Source: a virus | Reading direction: 5' to 3' (one strand) | DNA length: 42,602 nucleotides | Virus record (IMG/VR): IMGVR_UViG_3300043119_000974 | Span: 1 to 42,602 of that record | In this document: positions 22,597-30,146 of the stretch, in pieces | How positions within the stretch are numbered: position 1 is the stretch's first letter | Layout of the letters: each line of letters begins with the position of its first letter | The notes under the pieces: model-generated | What the model saw: the letters and a program-made list of their open reading frames with translations, nothing else | Database searches by the model: none | Told to the model about the DNA's origin: nothing | Translations under genes and position numbers: made by a program

Positions 22597-24136
22597 TCGG
22601 ACTTGCTCCTTGCTGTTTTCCAATCATGCGCATTGCTTCAGGGCCAAGCTGCTGAATGAGACTCTGCATCTGAGCCGCTTGCTGCGCTTCTGCGATTTGT
22701 TCTTTGGATTTGATGAGACCATCAGTGTCGATGCCGTCAGCGGTTGCCAGACGGGAGATGGCATCATCGACATGGACGTATGTTTGAAGCACTTCGGGAC
22801 CAAGCACCTTGCCGAGGGTTCCGAGGAAGTTGACGAGCTTGTTCCTGTCATGGCCTCTTCCAAGAGCTTCAAGGCCAGTGACGATGGAAGGCTTGACCAC
22901 ATCCTTCGGGAGCGGCGGGAGCTTCCCTTGCTTCTGGAGTTTGTTCATCTTCCTGTTCACATACGGAAGCTGGAACTCCTGTGTGAGTATGGAATAGATA
23001 CCGCCAAGGCGGGTTTCGAGTTCTTGAGCTGTGATGCGTACCTCTTCTGCGGTGACACGTTCGGCGTCACGCTGTACGCCCTGCATGAGCAGGAATGCGC
23101 GGGACAGTCTTTCCGTGATCATCTGAACGGTCTGAAGAGCTACACGGAAGTCTGCGAACTTGTTCATCTGAAGAACAGTCACGTCTTCGGCGACACCTTC
23201 TCTGACTGCGCCGTTGGGAGCGGATGCGATGGTCTTCGCCCTTGTGGTTCCGTTGGGATTCACGAGGAGAAGAACTTTCGCAGCCACGGCAGAACCTTCG
23301 ACGATAGCCTGCATGAGAGCTTCGAGGGACTTGAGGTCGCCTAAATGCTCCTCAACGTAGGAACGTCCGTAGTCTTCACCCTCGATCCTGTTGAGACGGA
23401 GAGGAATCCACGGACAAGCGTCGAGCGGGTAGGTACCAAAAGTGCCGGGGATCTTCCTTCCCATGCACTCTTGGTAGATGGTCCAGCGGTCATGTTCACG
23501 TTTGATGTGCGTGAACAGTTCAATGTGCTTGGAACCGCCTTTCTGCTTTTCCCTGTCTTTGAGCTTGGACTTGATCTTCTTGTAGAAATCCTTGGGCAGC
23601 GCGTCCGGTGCCACGTTTTCCATGACCACAAGTTCAATGGGGTTCCCCATCGGGTCACGTCGGCACACGAAGCGGTCAAGGTGGAAGACGCGAATACCGT
23701 CCATTCCGTCGTACAGAAGGACGTTTCCAGCGACGATCAGGTGTTTGAGAGACTCAAAGACTGCAACACGGTCAGATGAGCATTCAATGTCAGCCATCAC
23801 GGTCCGCTCGACCTTGCCCAATGCCTTCTCAACATCTGTCTTCCATTCTTCATCCTGCTGTTCTTCAAGGAGCATGTCCTCGATCTTCAGCCTGAAGAAT
23901 GGCTCGTTGGGAGGGAGCAGTGTGATGAGCAGCTTTGACGCGAGGTTGTTCGCGCCTTCTGCGCCGATCCCCTGAAAAGGGGTGACGATCTTTGACTGGG
24001 ACGTATGTCCTTCGGGAGGGAGGAGGCTTGGGAGCGTGAGCTTCGCACACTCCCTTGCCCTCTTCAGAAAAGGTTCGCGCTCAGATTCAAGAACACGATA
24101 CCGGGATTCGGCGGTACCTACGTCTTTCGTAGACAT
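22589..24136 (-). CDS. Portal / head-tail connector protein (T7 gp8-like)
   Basis: This 515 aa protein (T7 gp8 is 536) forms the dodecameric portal at one vertex through which DNA is packaged and ejected. Family features are the N-terminal RYRVLESEREPFLKRARECA, IGAEGANNLASKLLITLLPP, LYDGMDGIRVFHLDRFV, and the helical AERVTAEEVRITAQELETRL ahead of a C-terminal helical barrel with Gln-rich EAQQAAQMQSLIQQ. It follows two small genes in the usual podovirus order. Confidence 0.95.
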   Translation of the reverse strand: MSTKDVGTAESRYRVLESEREPFLKRARECAKLTLPSLLPPEGHTSQSKIVTPFQGIGAEGANNLASKLLITLLPPNEPFFRLKIEDMLLEEQQDEEWKTDVEKALGKVERTVMADIECSSDRVAVFESLKHLIVAGNVLLYDGMDGIRVFHLDRFVCRRDPMGNPIELVVMENVAPDALPKDFYKKIKSKLKDREKQKGGSKHIELFTHIKREHDRWTIYQECMGRKIPGTFGTYPLDACPWIPLRLNRIEGEDYGRSYVEEHLGDLKSLEALMQAIVEGSAVAAKVLLLVNPNGTTRAKTIASAPNGAVREGVAEDVTVLQMNKFADFRVALQTVQMITERLSRAFLLMQGVQRDAERVTAEEVRITAQELETRLGGIYSILTQEFQLPYVNRKMNKLQKQGKLPPLPKDVVKPSIVTGLEALGRGHDRNKLVNFLGTLGKVLGPEVLQTYVHVDDAISRLATADGIDTDGLIKSKEQIAEAQQAAQMQSLIQQLGPEAMRMIGKQQGASPNG

Positions 24137-24139
24137 AGG

Positions 24140-24367
24140 CTAACCTCTCGGAATGTTCAGTCCTTTGCCACCGGGCTGTGCCATGTTGATGTCGATACGC
24201 AGTGCCTGCGTACCGCGCTTCTTTGCTTCCTGCCGCTTCTGTGCGCCGGTTCGCTTCACACCTTCCTGTGTGACAGGAGCAGTCGCAGACTCTTCGGGAG
24301 GCGGCGGCGTCGGAGCGGGTTCAGGAATTTTAGGCGGGTCAGGTACTTTCGGTTTGGACGAACACAT
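24140..24367 (-). CDS. Small Pro-rich protein upstream of the portal
   Basis: This 75 aa protein starts MCSSKPKVPDPPKIPEPAPT, continues Pro-rich, then has a basic GVKRTGAQKRQEAKKRGTQA region and ends LRIDINMAQPGGKGLNIPRG. Small proteins beginning MC-x-x-K/S-P at this place, just before the portal, occur in many podoviruses; their role is not known to me, perhaps a minor virion or connector-associated protein. The start has AGGAGG upstream; the gap to the portal gene is 3 bases. Confidence 0.75.
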   Translation of the reverse strand: MCSSKPKVPDPPKIPEPAPTPPPPEESATAPVTQEGVKRTGAQKRQEAKKRGTQALRIDINMAQPGGKGLNIPRG

Positions 24368-24370
24368 AGG

Positions 24371-24562
24371 TCAGTTACCTCCTAGAATGTTTTCTTGCTG
24401 ACGCTCATGCTGCTCCTTGATGAACTGCACGAGTTGACGTTTGCCGACGTAAATCCAGATGTCCCTTTCACTCATTCGAGGATCAGGACACTTCTCAGGG
24501 AAGAGTTTATCCAGTGCTTGGACCAGATCACTCTCCAGATAAGGGAGCTTGATGTCGTTCAT
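24371..24562 (-). CDS. Small conserved podovirus protein at the start of the head operon
   Basis: This 63 aa protein belongs to a short family found at the start of the structural block in T7-like phages. The recognisable pattern is LPYLESDLVQALDKLFPEKC, followed by SERDIWIYVGKRQLVQFIKE and a helical QHERQQENILGGN tail. AAGGAAC precedes the ATG. It is the first gene read from promoter P5 (24577-24597). Function unknown; position suggests a role in head assembly or packaging. Confidence 0.78.
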   Translation of the reverse strand: MNDIKLPYLESDLVQALDKLFPEKCPDPRMSERDIWIYVGKRQLVQFIKEQHERQQENILGGN

Positions 24563-24576
24563 CGAGCGTTCCTTCT

Positions 24577-24597
24577 GCTCATTAGTGCAACCTAATT
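24577..24597 (-). promoter_or_regulatory. Phage RNA polymerase promoter P5 (head operon)
   Basis: Minus-strand AATTAGGTTGCACTAATGAGC. The TAG inside AATTAG is the stop codon of nrdG, so gene end and promoter are fused. It drives the virion genes from 24562 downward. It shares CACTAATGAG with P6, differing from the CACTAGTGAACC type of P1, P2 and P4. Confidence 0.9.
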
Positions 24598-25029
24598 GAT
24601 TTTCCAGATATTCTGGTTGGTTGTGGCCAACTTCACTCCGTGTTTGAAATGCATGTCGGAACGGAGTTCTTCCACGTACTTGCCAGTTTTGATGAAAGCG
24701 CAGAGCGTAGTGATGTCGTGAGGAATTTCATCCAGTTCCCGGCTGGTAAACAGCCACACATCTTTGCCGAAGTTGCGCAGCCAAGTCAGGAAGGAACGAA
24801 GCTCTTCATGTTCCTGATCCAGAGGTTCACCACCAAGAATCCAGACGCACTGAACGAGAGACTCCCGCAGCTTTTTCTCAAGCGACGGGAGTCTCATCTT
24901 CCAGTCTTTCCCTTGTTTGAAGTCCCAACTCTCAGGGTTGTGGCAGCCGGGACAGTGTGTCCGACATCCTGCGAGATACACCTCCAACGCCTTGTGTTTG
25001 AGGCTGTATTCCGTCGTGAGGATGTTCAA
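24592..25029 (-). CDS. nrdG: Anaerobic ribonucleotide reductase activase
   Basis: This 145 aa radical-SAM protein makes the glycyl radical on NrdD by reductive cleavage of S-adenosylmethionine. It has the iron-sulphur motif C22-RTH-C26-PG-C29, where the spacing C-x3-C-x2-C is diagnostic, and GGEPL at 66-70 for SAM binding; the length is typical of NrdG. It starts with TTG at 25029, five bases after AAGGAGG, and directly follows nrdD, whose last codons hold the ribosome site. The pair makes deoxyribonucleotides from host ribonucleotides without oxygen. Confidence 0.95.
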   Translation of the reverse strand: MNILTTEYSLKHKALEVYLAGCRTHCPGCHNPESWDFKQGKDWKMRLPSLEKKLRESLVQCVWILGGEPLDQEHEELRSFLTWLRNFGKDVWLFTSRELDEIPHDITTLCAFIKTGKYVEELRSDMHFKHGVKLATTNQNIWKIN

Positions 25030-26937
25030 TCATACCTCCTTGTAGAACTGACGGTGAGGCCAGTCATGTTTCCTGCGGACGACGTTCCAGTTCTTGGTGT
25101 TCGTGAGGAAGCCGACCACACGGGTGAACTCTTCCTCGACAGGCTGTCCGCAGACCGTGCAGAAGCTGTCACTTCCAACCGTCACATGACCGAGAGAGCA
25201 CCGCTGGATCGTGTAGTTGATCGCCCAATAGACAACGCCTTTGGACGCACAATAGCGAATCAGCTCTTTCACACGCTCCTTGTCGGTGATCCTTTCAGCC
25301 ACATTGACGTGCATGATTGCGCCGCCGCTGAAGTGTTCGTCGAACAGTCCCTGAAGAGCCACGCGATCCAGAAGGTCCGCTTCGGTAATGAGCGGGATGA
25401 ACTGGTTCGAGTAGTACGGATGACCAGTCTCATATCCGAGGAGGTTGTCCTTCTTGGCGATCTTCACTGAGGAGTTCTCAGCCGGAACCTGTTCCACGTT
25501 GTGAGGCGCACCGTAGGCATTCTGCATTGCGTCATTGGTGGCATTCACCATCTTGAGACAACGCAGCACAAACGCCTGCCCGTCCTCGGTCAGGATGTCG
25601 TGGCCCATGAGTTCACACGCTTCGTTCAGGCCAGTGATCCCACAGGTGGAATACTGCCGCTTGAGGTCCATGAGGCCGAGCGAATACAGCGGCAGGGAGC
25701 CACGCTTGATGCGGTCCCGGATGAACTCACGCTTGGCGTTGTTTACGGTAGCTGCCACCCTGACGAGGGTGTTGAGGTTCGCCATGAAGCGATCTTCATC
25801 TCCATCGGAAAGGACAGCGATCCGAGGCAGGTTTAACGTCACGACGCCGAGACTGCCGATCTTGGTCGCTCCTGCACCGAAGGTGTTAGAGTAGCCAAGT
25901 CCTTCCATGTCTGAACGGAGGCGGCAGCACGAGGACAACGTGCTCGACTTCCCGCAATAGATGTTGATGAACCCGTATTCCAGATTCTTCTCTGCGATCA
26001 TGTCGAGGAACTCGTCGTCCCGAAGGTTCTTCTCGTCGTCGATTGCAAAGCAAGCCGTCACCACAGGGAAGGTGATGGGCGTCCTGCGAAGGGTTGCGTT
26101 CATGCAGTCGAGGAAGAGCTTCTGCACATTGACGATAGTCTCGATCTTAGGCGTTTCACCGTCGATCATGTAAGCCGGGGAAAGTTCTTCAAGGAACTTC
26201 CTGTCGTATACGCTGACGTTGGTGAAAGGGGACTGGTTGCCACGGAACTCCCAGTTCAGTGTGTAGATCAGTGAGGTGATCTGTTCTCGGACATAGGTCC
26301 ACGCTGCTTCCTGATTTGCGAACTTGAAGTGGTGGTCCGCAAACGAGCCGTCCTCCTGCGCCATCTTGTCCACGAAGTAGGACGCCACTAACAGGAGGTC
26401 TGCCAATCCTGTTGCTCCGAGCGTTGAGTTCGCCGCATACACCGTGAACTGTTCGACCTGACGGATGAAGGAGTGCAGCGACTTGGGACGGGACACGTCC
26501 AGTCGATTGCTCATCTTCAAGCCCTCAAGGGCAATGTCGTAAGTCGAGTAGTTGAAGCAGTACGGGCGACCGATGTCCCATACGTCGTTGATGTAGATGT
26601 CGCCTTTGATCTGCATCTCGATGATGGTGTTCGCGGTTTCAAGACCGTGCAATTTCTTGATGGTCTTCCACAGGTTGAAGTAGCTGTTCAGCTTCATCTG
26701 CGGCTTGGGAACCTCGAACGTGTAGGTGATGACATCCTTACCGCAGACGTTGGCGTTCGCATCCACGGAGTGGTCGGCAACAGTGGTTTCGGAGTTGAAG
26801 AACTCCTTGCTCATATGGTGGATGTCCAGTTGTTCACCTACGCCGTCGATGTTGAACAACTCCGCAGGGTACCTGGAACGCAAGTAATGCCAGAGATCGC
26901 AGAACTCTTGGTCGTAAGAGGCATGGAGGTACAGCAC
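25030..26937 (-). CDS. nrdD: Class III (anaerobic) ribonucleoside-triphosphate reductase
   Basis: This 635 aa enzyme reduces ribonucleoside triphosphates using a glycyl radical. The radical site is Gly609 in FTRVVGFLT. Active-site cysteines are visible as C127 in DIGRPYCFNY and C337/C338 in STLSSCCRLRSD. The zinc site near the end is C580-SLGH-584 and C593-TV-C596, i.e. Cys, His, Cys, Cys in place of the usual four Cys. The protein begins directly with catalytic-domain sequence and lacks an N-terminal ATP-cone, so overall-activity feedback by dATP should be absent. The start is GTG at 26937, seven bases after GGGAGG, overlapping the upstream stop as TAGTG. Confidence 0.95.
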   Translation of the reverse strand: MLYLHASYDQEFCDLWHYLRSRYPAELFNIDGVGEQLDIHHMSKEFFNSETTVADHSVDANANVCGKDVITYTFEVPKPQMKLNSYFNLWKTIKKLHGLETANTIIEMQIKGDIYINDVWDIGRPYCFNYSTYDIALEGLKMSNRLDVSRPKSLHSFIRQVEQFTVYAANSTLGATGLADLLLVASYFVDKMAQEDGSFADHHFKFANQEAAWTYVREQITSLIYTLNWEFRGNQSPFTNVSVYDRKFLEELSPAYMIDGETPKIETIVNVQKLFLDCMNATLRRTPITFPVVTACFAIDDEKNLRDDEFLDMIAEKNLEYGFINIYCGKSSTLSSCCRLRSDMEGLGYSNTFGAGATKIGSLGVVTLNLPRIAVLSDGDEDRFMANLNTLVRVAATVNNAKREFIRDRIKRGSLPLYSLGLMDLKRQYSTCGITGLNEACELMGHDILTEDGQAFVLRCLKMVNATNDAMQNAYGAPHNVEQVPAENSSVKIAKKDNLLGYETGHPYYSNQFIPLITEADLLDRVALQGLFDEHFSGGAIMHVNVAERITDKERVKELIRYCASKGVVYWAINYTIQRCSLGHVTVGSDSFCTVCGQPVEEEFTRVVGFLTNTKNWNVVRRKHDWPHRQFYKEV

Positions 26938-27113
26938 TAACGCACCTCCCAACTGCCGCAGTACGCACGTACATCTGCCATGTCTCCCTTCAGTCGATTG
27001 GCAGGGATGCAGATGTAGTGGTTGGCGTAGTAAGGATCAGGCCGTCCCTTTGCACAGGTGCGGCAGTCATTTTTGCGGATGAGTTTGTAGAACAGACGCT
27101 TCAGGGTTTTCAT
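26937..27113 (-). CDS. Cys-containing microprotein between ligase and nrdD
   Basis: This 58 aa reading frame starts with ATG at 27113 sharing TAATG with the ligase stop and ends in TAG shared with the nrdD GTG (TAGTG). GGGAGGAC lies upstream. The sequence MKTLKRLFYKLIRKND is basic and amphipathic, and is followed by C17-RT-C20, then C35 and C52. The CxxC plus two single Cys could bind a metal ion. Its double overlap with both neighbours is strong evidence that it is translated; function unknown. Confidence 0.78.
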   Translation of the reverse strand: MKTLKRLFYKLIRKNDCRTCAKGRPDPYYANHYICIPANRLKGDMADVRAYCGSWEVR

Positions 27114-27949
27114 TATTTGTCCTCCCGTACACGAATAAAAGCCGGGAACCTCAAGCTCCCGGCCTTCGTCTTTTCTTGGAATTTCACTTCAATCATGGCA
27201 GGTGGACGCTCCATGAACTCCTCGCGTTCAACATCGGAGAATCCAGTTCCCACCTTTACTTCATGCCCTTCGTAGTTGCAGAGGAGCGCGCCCATGCGCC
27301 CCTTGTGCTTGCCTGTTCCGGGCTGCACTCCAGTCACGTTCAGATCGACAGTCTCGAACTTTTTGACCTTGCACCATTCGATGGATTTCTTGCCTTCGTA
27401 GAGGCCGTCCTGACTTTTCAGGACAATGCCTTCCTCACCGCACACTTCGACAAGCCACTCGACGTGCTCGATAACTTCCTGTTCCGTCTCGAAGTGAGAC
27501 TCGTGGTGAACGAGCAGCGAGGTGTTTTCCAACTTGCTGCCGACAGCACGGAACGCATCACACAGGATGGAGTACCGCTCATGGAAAGGAAGTCCTTCAA
27601 CAGCGATGTCGAAGACCTCAAAACGGAAGATCGAAGGATCAACTTCTTTGAGGCGACGTACCTGTGTCATGAGCTTCTGGAAGCCGCTCACCTTGGAAAC
27701 AACTTCTCCGTCGAAGCAGGGTACTATGTCGTATTTCCGGCTGATATATTCAGCGAGTGTCGTGAGGTCGTCGTTGAAGACATGGAAGTTCGGGAAGAGT
27801 TTCCCGTTACGGCTGGTGTAGGTATGGTCAATGGGATCAGCGATGCAACGAACACCGTCTTTCTTGATTGACCAGTAGGAGTTCTTGAGGCTGCCGACGT
27901 GTTTGACGAACTTAGGAAGATCGTCCTTACACAGCATCGGCTTCAGCAT
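27113..27949 (-). CDS. ATP-dependent DNA ligase
   Basis: This 278 aa nucleotidyltransferase seals nicks, for example between Okazaki fragments. Motif I is SIKKDGVRC with K29 as adenylated Lys (K-x-D-G); motif Ia TSRNGKLF; motif III FRFEVFDI; motif IV EEGIVLKS; motif V WCKVKKF. A C-terminal OB-like part (GRMGALLCNYEGHEVKVGTG) completes the minimal ligase. It is shorter than T7 gp1.3 (359 aa). It lies in the nucleotide cassette between two Cys-containing microproteins, not in the early region as in T7. Confidence 0.94.
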   Translation of the reverse strand: MLKPMLCKDDLPKFVKHVGSLKNSYWSIKKDGVRCIADPIDHTYTSRNGKLFPNFHVFNDDLTTLAEYISRKYDIVPCFDGEVVSKVSGFQKLMTQVRRLKEVDPSIFRFEVFDIAVEGLPFHERYSILCDAFRAVGSKLENTSLLVHHESHFETEQEVIEHVEWLVEVCGEEGIVLKSQDGLYEGKKSIEWCKVKKFETVDLNVTGVQPGTGKHKGRMGALLCNYEGHEVKVGTGFSDVEREEFMERPPAMIEVKFQEKTKAGSLRFPAFIRVREDK

Positions 27950-28094
27950 CGTCGCTGTTCACCTCCTCGTCAGCCACCGGATCGTAGTCGTCGTACAAGG
28001 GATTGCACGGCGCGTCCGGTTGGTTGTAGTCGCGTGGACCACGGCAGGTGCCAAGTGCGCCACGCTCGTATGGACACATGCCTGAGTAACACAT
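27927..28094 (-). CDS. Cys-containing microprotein upstream of the ligase
   Basis: This 55 aa reading frame starts with ATG at 28094 after AGGAGGGAGTGCC and overlaps the ligase start by 23 bases. The sequence MCYSGMCPYERGALGTCRGP has Cys at 2, 7, 17 and 30, spaced for a small metal-binding or disulphide knot, then an acidic tail (YDDYDPVADEEVNSDDAEAD). No family recognised. The strong ribosome site and close packing between mazG-like and ligase genes support coding. Confidence 0.75.
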   Translation of the reverse strand: MCYSGMCPYERGALGTCRGPRDYNQPDAPCNPLYDDYDPVADEEVNSDDAEADAV

Positions 28095-28105
28095 GGCACT
28101 CCCTC

Positions 28106-28453
28106 CTAACGGTTGTCTCCGTTCCCGCGCAGGACGCCACGGTCCTTGCGGTCGTAGAGCTTCATGAGGTTCTTCTCTGCCACTTCACCAAGGGACAGGC
28201 CGTGGAAACGGGCAAGTTCGGAGAGGAACCACAGAACATCACCGAGTTCCTTGCAGACTTCCTCCTTGGAAACAGGTGCCTTGTCGCCACGGAAGACTTT
28301 GCCGATCTTGCCGCAGACTTCACCAGCTTCACCCGACAGCCCGGTAGTTAGATAGGCCAGCGCGGTTTCTTCAGGATAGATCGCAGTGCCAGCCGCCAGT
28401 TTCTGGTAGGTGTCGAATGCAGACTGGTTGGGGAGAATATGAATGCTTGCCAT
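28106..28453 (-). CDS. MazG-like nucleotide pyrophosphohydrolase
   Basis: This 115 aa protein belongs to the all-alpha NTP pyrophosphohydrolase (MazG-like) group, which hydrolyses (d)NTPs to monophosphates and pyrophosphate. The metal-binding pattern is visible as LSGEAGEVCGKIGK (about 39-52) and VCKELGDVLWFLSELARFHG (about 66-85), i.e. E-x-x-E plus E-x-x-D. The C-terminal AEKNLMKLYDRKDRGVLRG is typical. It starts in a TAATG junction with the preceding gene. In phages it may tune nucleotide pools or the ppGpp response. Confidence 0.9.
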   Translation of the reverse strand: MASIHILPNQSAFDTYQKLAAGTAIYPEETALAYLTTGLSGEAGEVCGKIGKVFRGDKAPVSKEEVCKELGDVLWFLSELARFHGLSLGEVAEKNLMKLYDRKDRGVLRGNGDNR

Positions 28454-28818
28454 TAGTTCTTGCTCCAGAAAGCCTCACAATGTGCGAGGGTTGAGTTCTT
28501 GGGACGGTCGTCGAACTGTTCCATTCCACGACACTGGTAGGTGTAAAGAGCGATGGCGCACCATGCGACAGAGAGCAGGTGGTGCTGCCCGTCCACCTCG
28601 TCATAGTCGTCTCCCATGAACCATTTCCATGCGTGACGTTCCATCGCGGAGAAGAGGCGGTGGAAATCCATGCCTTCTTCCCATCCACGGTCGGCATACT
28701 TACGTGCGCCGCGTTCATACAGGGAAGCGAGGCCGTGCATGGCTTCGGCAGGGATGAGATCGAAACGAGGTTTGCCGAAGTCCTTCTTGAGCTTGTCGCC
28801 TACTTCGGGGGATGCCAC
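28453..28818 (-). CDS. dATP/dGTP diphosphohydrolase-like protein
   Basis: This 121 aa protein resembles a family of phage dNTP diphosphohydrolase domains. Conserved stretches are KPRFDLIPAEAMHGLASLYE (about 16-35), RGARKYADRGWEEGMDFHRL, FSAMERHAWKWFMGDDYDEV and GQHHLLSVAWCAIALYTYQC. The His and Glu/Asp residues along these helices are probable metal ligands. The start is GTG at 28818, after AAGGAGG. It overlaps the exonuclease by 19 bases. Related proteins in some phages (MazZ) take part in diaminopurine DNA synthesis, but no PurZ homologue is in this window. Confidence 0.8.
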   Translation of the reverse strand: MASPEVGDKLKKDFGKPRFDLIPAEAMHGLASLYERGARKYADRGWEEGMDFHRLFSAMERHAWKWFMGDDYDEVDGQHHLLSVAWCAIALYTYQCRGMEQFDDRPKNSTLAHCEAFWSKN

Positions 28819-29561
28819 GGTTTGACCTCCTTCTTTTTGAAGTTGTAGTCGGAAGCGTGGCAGATACGGGCGATCTGCGCCTGTACCAATGCCTCTTCCT
28901 CGGACAGCTTCGCTTTCTCAAACGCTCCCACTACGACAGGCCACATCTCCTTGTAGGAGGTAAGGCCGTCGAGCAGACGTTCAGCCTTAACAGGACCGAT
29001 CCCCGGACAACCCGGATAGCCATCAGTGGTGTCTCCGGTGAGAGTCTGCGTCATGTGCTTGAGTGCAGCCTCTTCTTCGGAAACAAGGTAGATGCCGAAC
29101 TCCGGCTTTCCGAAGTTGAAGTGGAGGCCGGGAACGGTGTCCAAGTCCTTGTCCATCGACACGATGATCTTCTCGCCCTTCACGATATTCTTTGAGGTGG
29201 CGAGGATGCCGAGCACGTCATCCGCTTCCAGCTTCGGACGCATGAAGGACTTGAACTCTTCGAGCATCCATTCCTTGAGGACAGGCAGAAGGAACGGCTT
29301 TGCCTTGTCGTCGCGGTTGGATTTGTACTTGTGGAAGATGTCCTTCCTGAAGTTCTCATCGGGATCGGAGATCGCAACTATTGCTTCATCGGCTTCAAGG
29401 GTTTCCTTGAGGCTTTCGATACGGTCTTCGACGGCGACTTTCGCTGGACCAGCATCGGCCCACACAGACCAGAAATCGCCGCCCCAGTGGACAGCTTTCT
29501 GTTCCGAGGCGGCGATCTGGTAGGCGATAATGTCACCATCTATGAGGATGGTTCGTTTCAT
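28800..29561 (-). CDS. 5'-3' exonuclease (T7 gp6-like)
   Basis: This 253 aa FEN/PIN-family nuclease degrades host DNA and removes RNA primers. Metal-binding motifs are DGDIIAY (D8, D10), DPDENFRKDIFHKYKSNR, PKLEADDVLGILA and VSMDKDLDTV; the helix-hairpin-helix region reads DTTDGYPGCPGIGPVKAERL. T7 gp6 is 300 aa. The start overlaps the stop of the ThyX-like gene as ATGA. It is placed directly after the replication and methylase genes and upstream of nucleotide-pool genes. Confidence 0.93.
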   Translation of the reverse strand: MKRTILIDGDIIAYQIAASEQKAVHWGGDFWSVWADAGPAKVAVEDRIESLKETLEADEAIVAISDPDENFRKDIFHKYKSNRDDKAKPFLLPVLKEWMLEEFKSFMRPKLEADDVLGILATSKNIVKGEKIIVSMDKDLDTVPGLHFNFGKPEFGIYLVSEEEAALKHMTQTLTGDTTDGYPGCPGIGPVKAERLLDGLTSYKEMWPVVVGAFEKAKLSEEEALVQAQIARICHASDYNFKKKEVKPWHPPK

Positions 29562-30133
29562 TCGTTAGTCCCTCTTTTGCGCTTGTGCGCTTTGGCGACG
29601 TACTCATCGCCGCTGTACTTCTCCCACATCTGCGTCACACGTCCGCACGTGCCGCGCCCTTCGTAGCAATAGCCGCCACGGTAGACGCACTCAGGCACAA
29701 GCCGTGCTGCCAGTGCTGGATCGACGCCGAGGAGGAGACACTTGCGGATGTCCTCCATGATCTTGCGGGTTTCTTCATGAGCGCGGAAACACAGACGCTT
29801 GCGGGACCAGTTGATGAGGCTCTCTGCATTGCACAGGACCGCGTGGTTCACTGGCGTCCAGCGGTCGGCCTTGCCGTCACCGCCAAGGTCTTCGCGATTG
29901 GTCTTCACCCAGTGCTCCATCCACGTCTTGTGACGCACGTTATGAACGGACGCGAAGGTCGGGATGCCGTGCATCTCGATCCAGAAAAGCTGCGTCCTGA
30001 TCGGGGAGTGCGCCAGACGGTAGGCAAGCTCAAGGCTCATCGTGCTCTCGTGACCGGAGGTGAACTCGTTGGCGCGTCGCAAGAGGGATTCGCTGGTGAG
30101 CTTGCGGACGATGATGTCTCCACAGTTCTTCAT
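29558..30133 (-). CDS. Divergent ThyX-like protein
   Basis: This 191 aa protein resembles flavin-dependent thymidylate synthase. Matches are SPIRTQLFWIEMHGIPTF with His just before (compare the H-S-P/V-x-E-H region), VRHKTWMEHWVKTNRED in place of RHRxxSxNExSxRY, NAESLINWSRKRLCFRAHEE followed by TRK (compare the N-A-R-x-L-x-x-F-x-x-x-R ... E-x-R helix) and a C-terminal PECVYRGGYCYEGRGTCGR Cys tail that some ThyX proteins have. The catalytic Ser and the motif Tyr are not in place and the usual G-V-x-x-E-x-A-R block is missing, so activity is uncertain. The gene starts after AAAGGAAG and overlaps the exonuclease start. Confidence 0.5.
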   Translation of the reverse strand: MKNCGDIIVRKLTSESLLRRANEFTSGHESTMSLELAYRLAHSPIRTQLFWIEMHGIPTFASVHNVRHKTWMEHWVKTNREDLGGDGKADRWTPVNHAVLCNAESLINWSRKRLCFRAHEETRKIMEDIRKCLLLGVDPALAARLVPECVYRGGYCYEGRGTCGRVTQMWEKYSGDEYVAKAHKRKRGTNE

Positions 30134-30146
30134 TAGATGTCTTCCT

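Noticed and set aside
28453-28818. Diaminopurine (Z) genome modification
   Set aside because: The dNTP-diphosphohydrolase-like protein recalls MazZ, but no PurZ-like adenylosuccinate synthetase homologue is present in the window.
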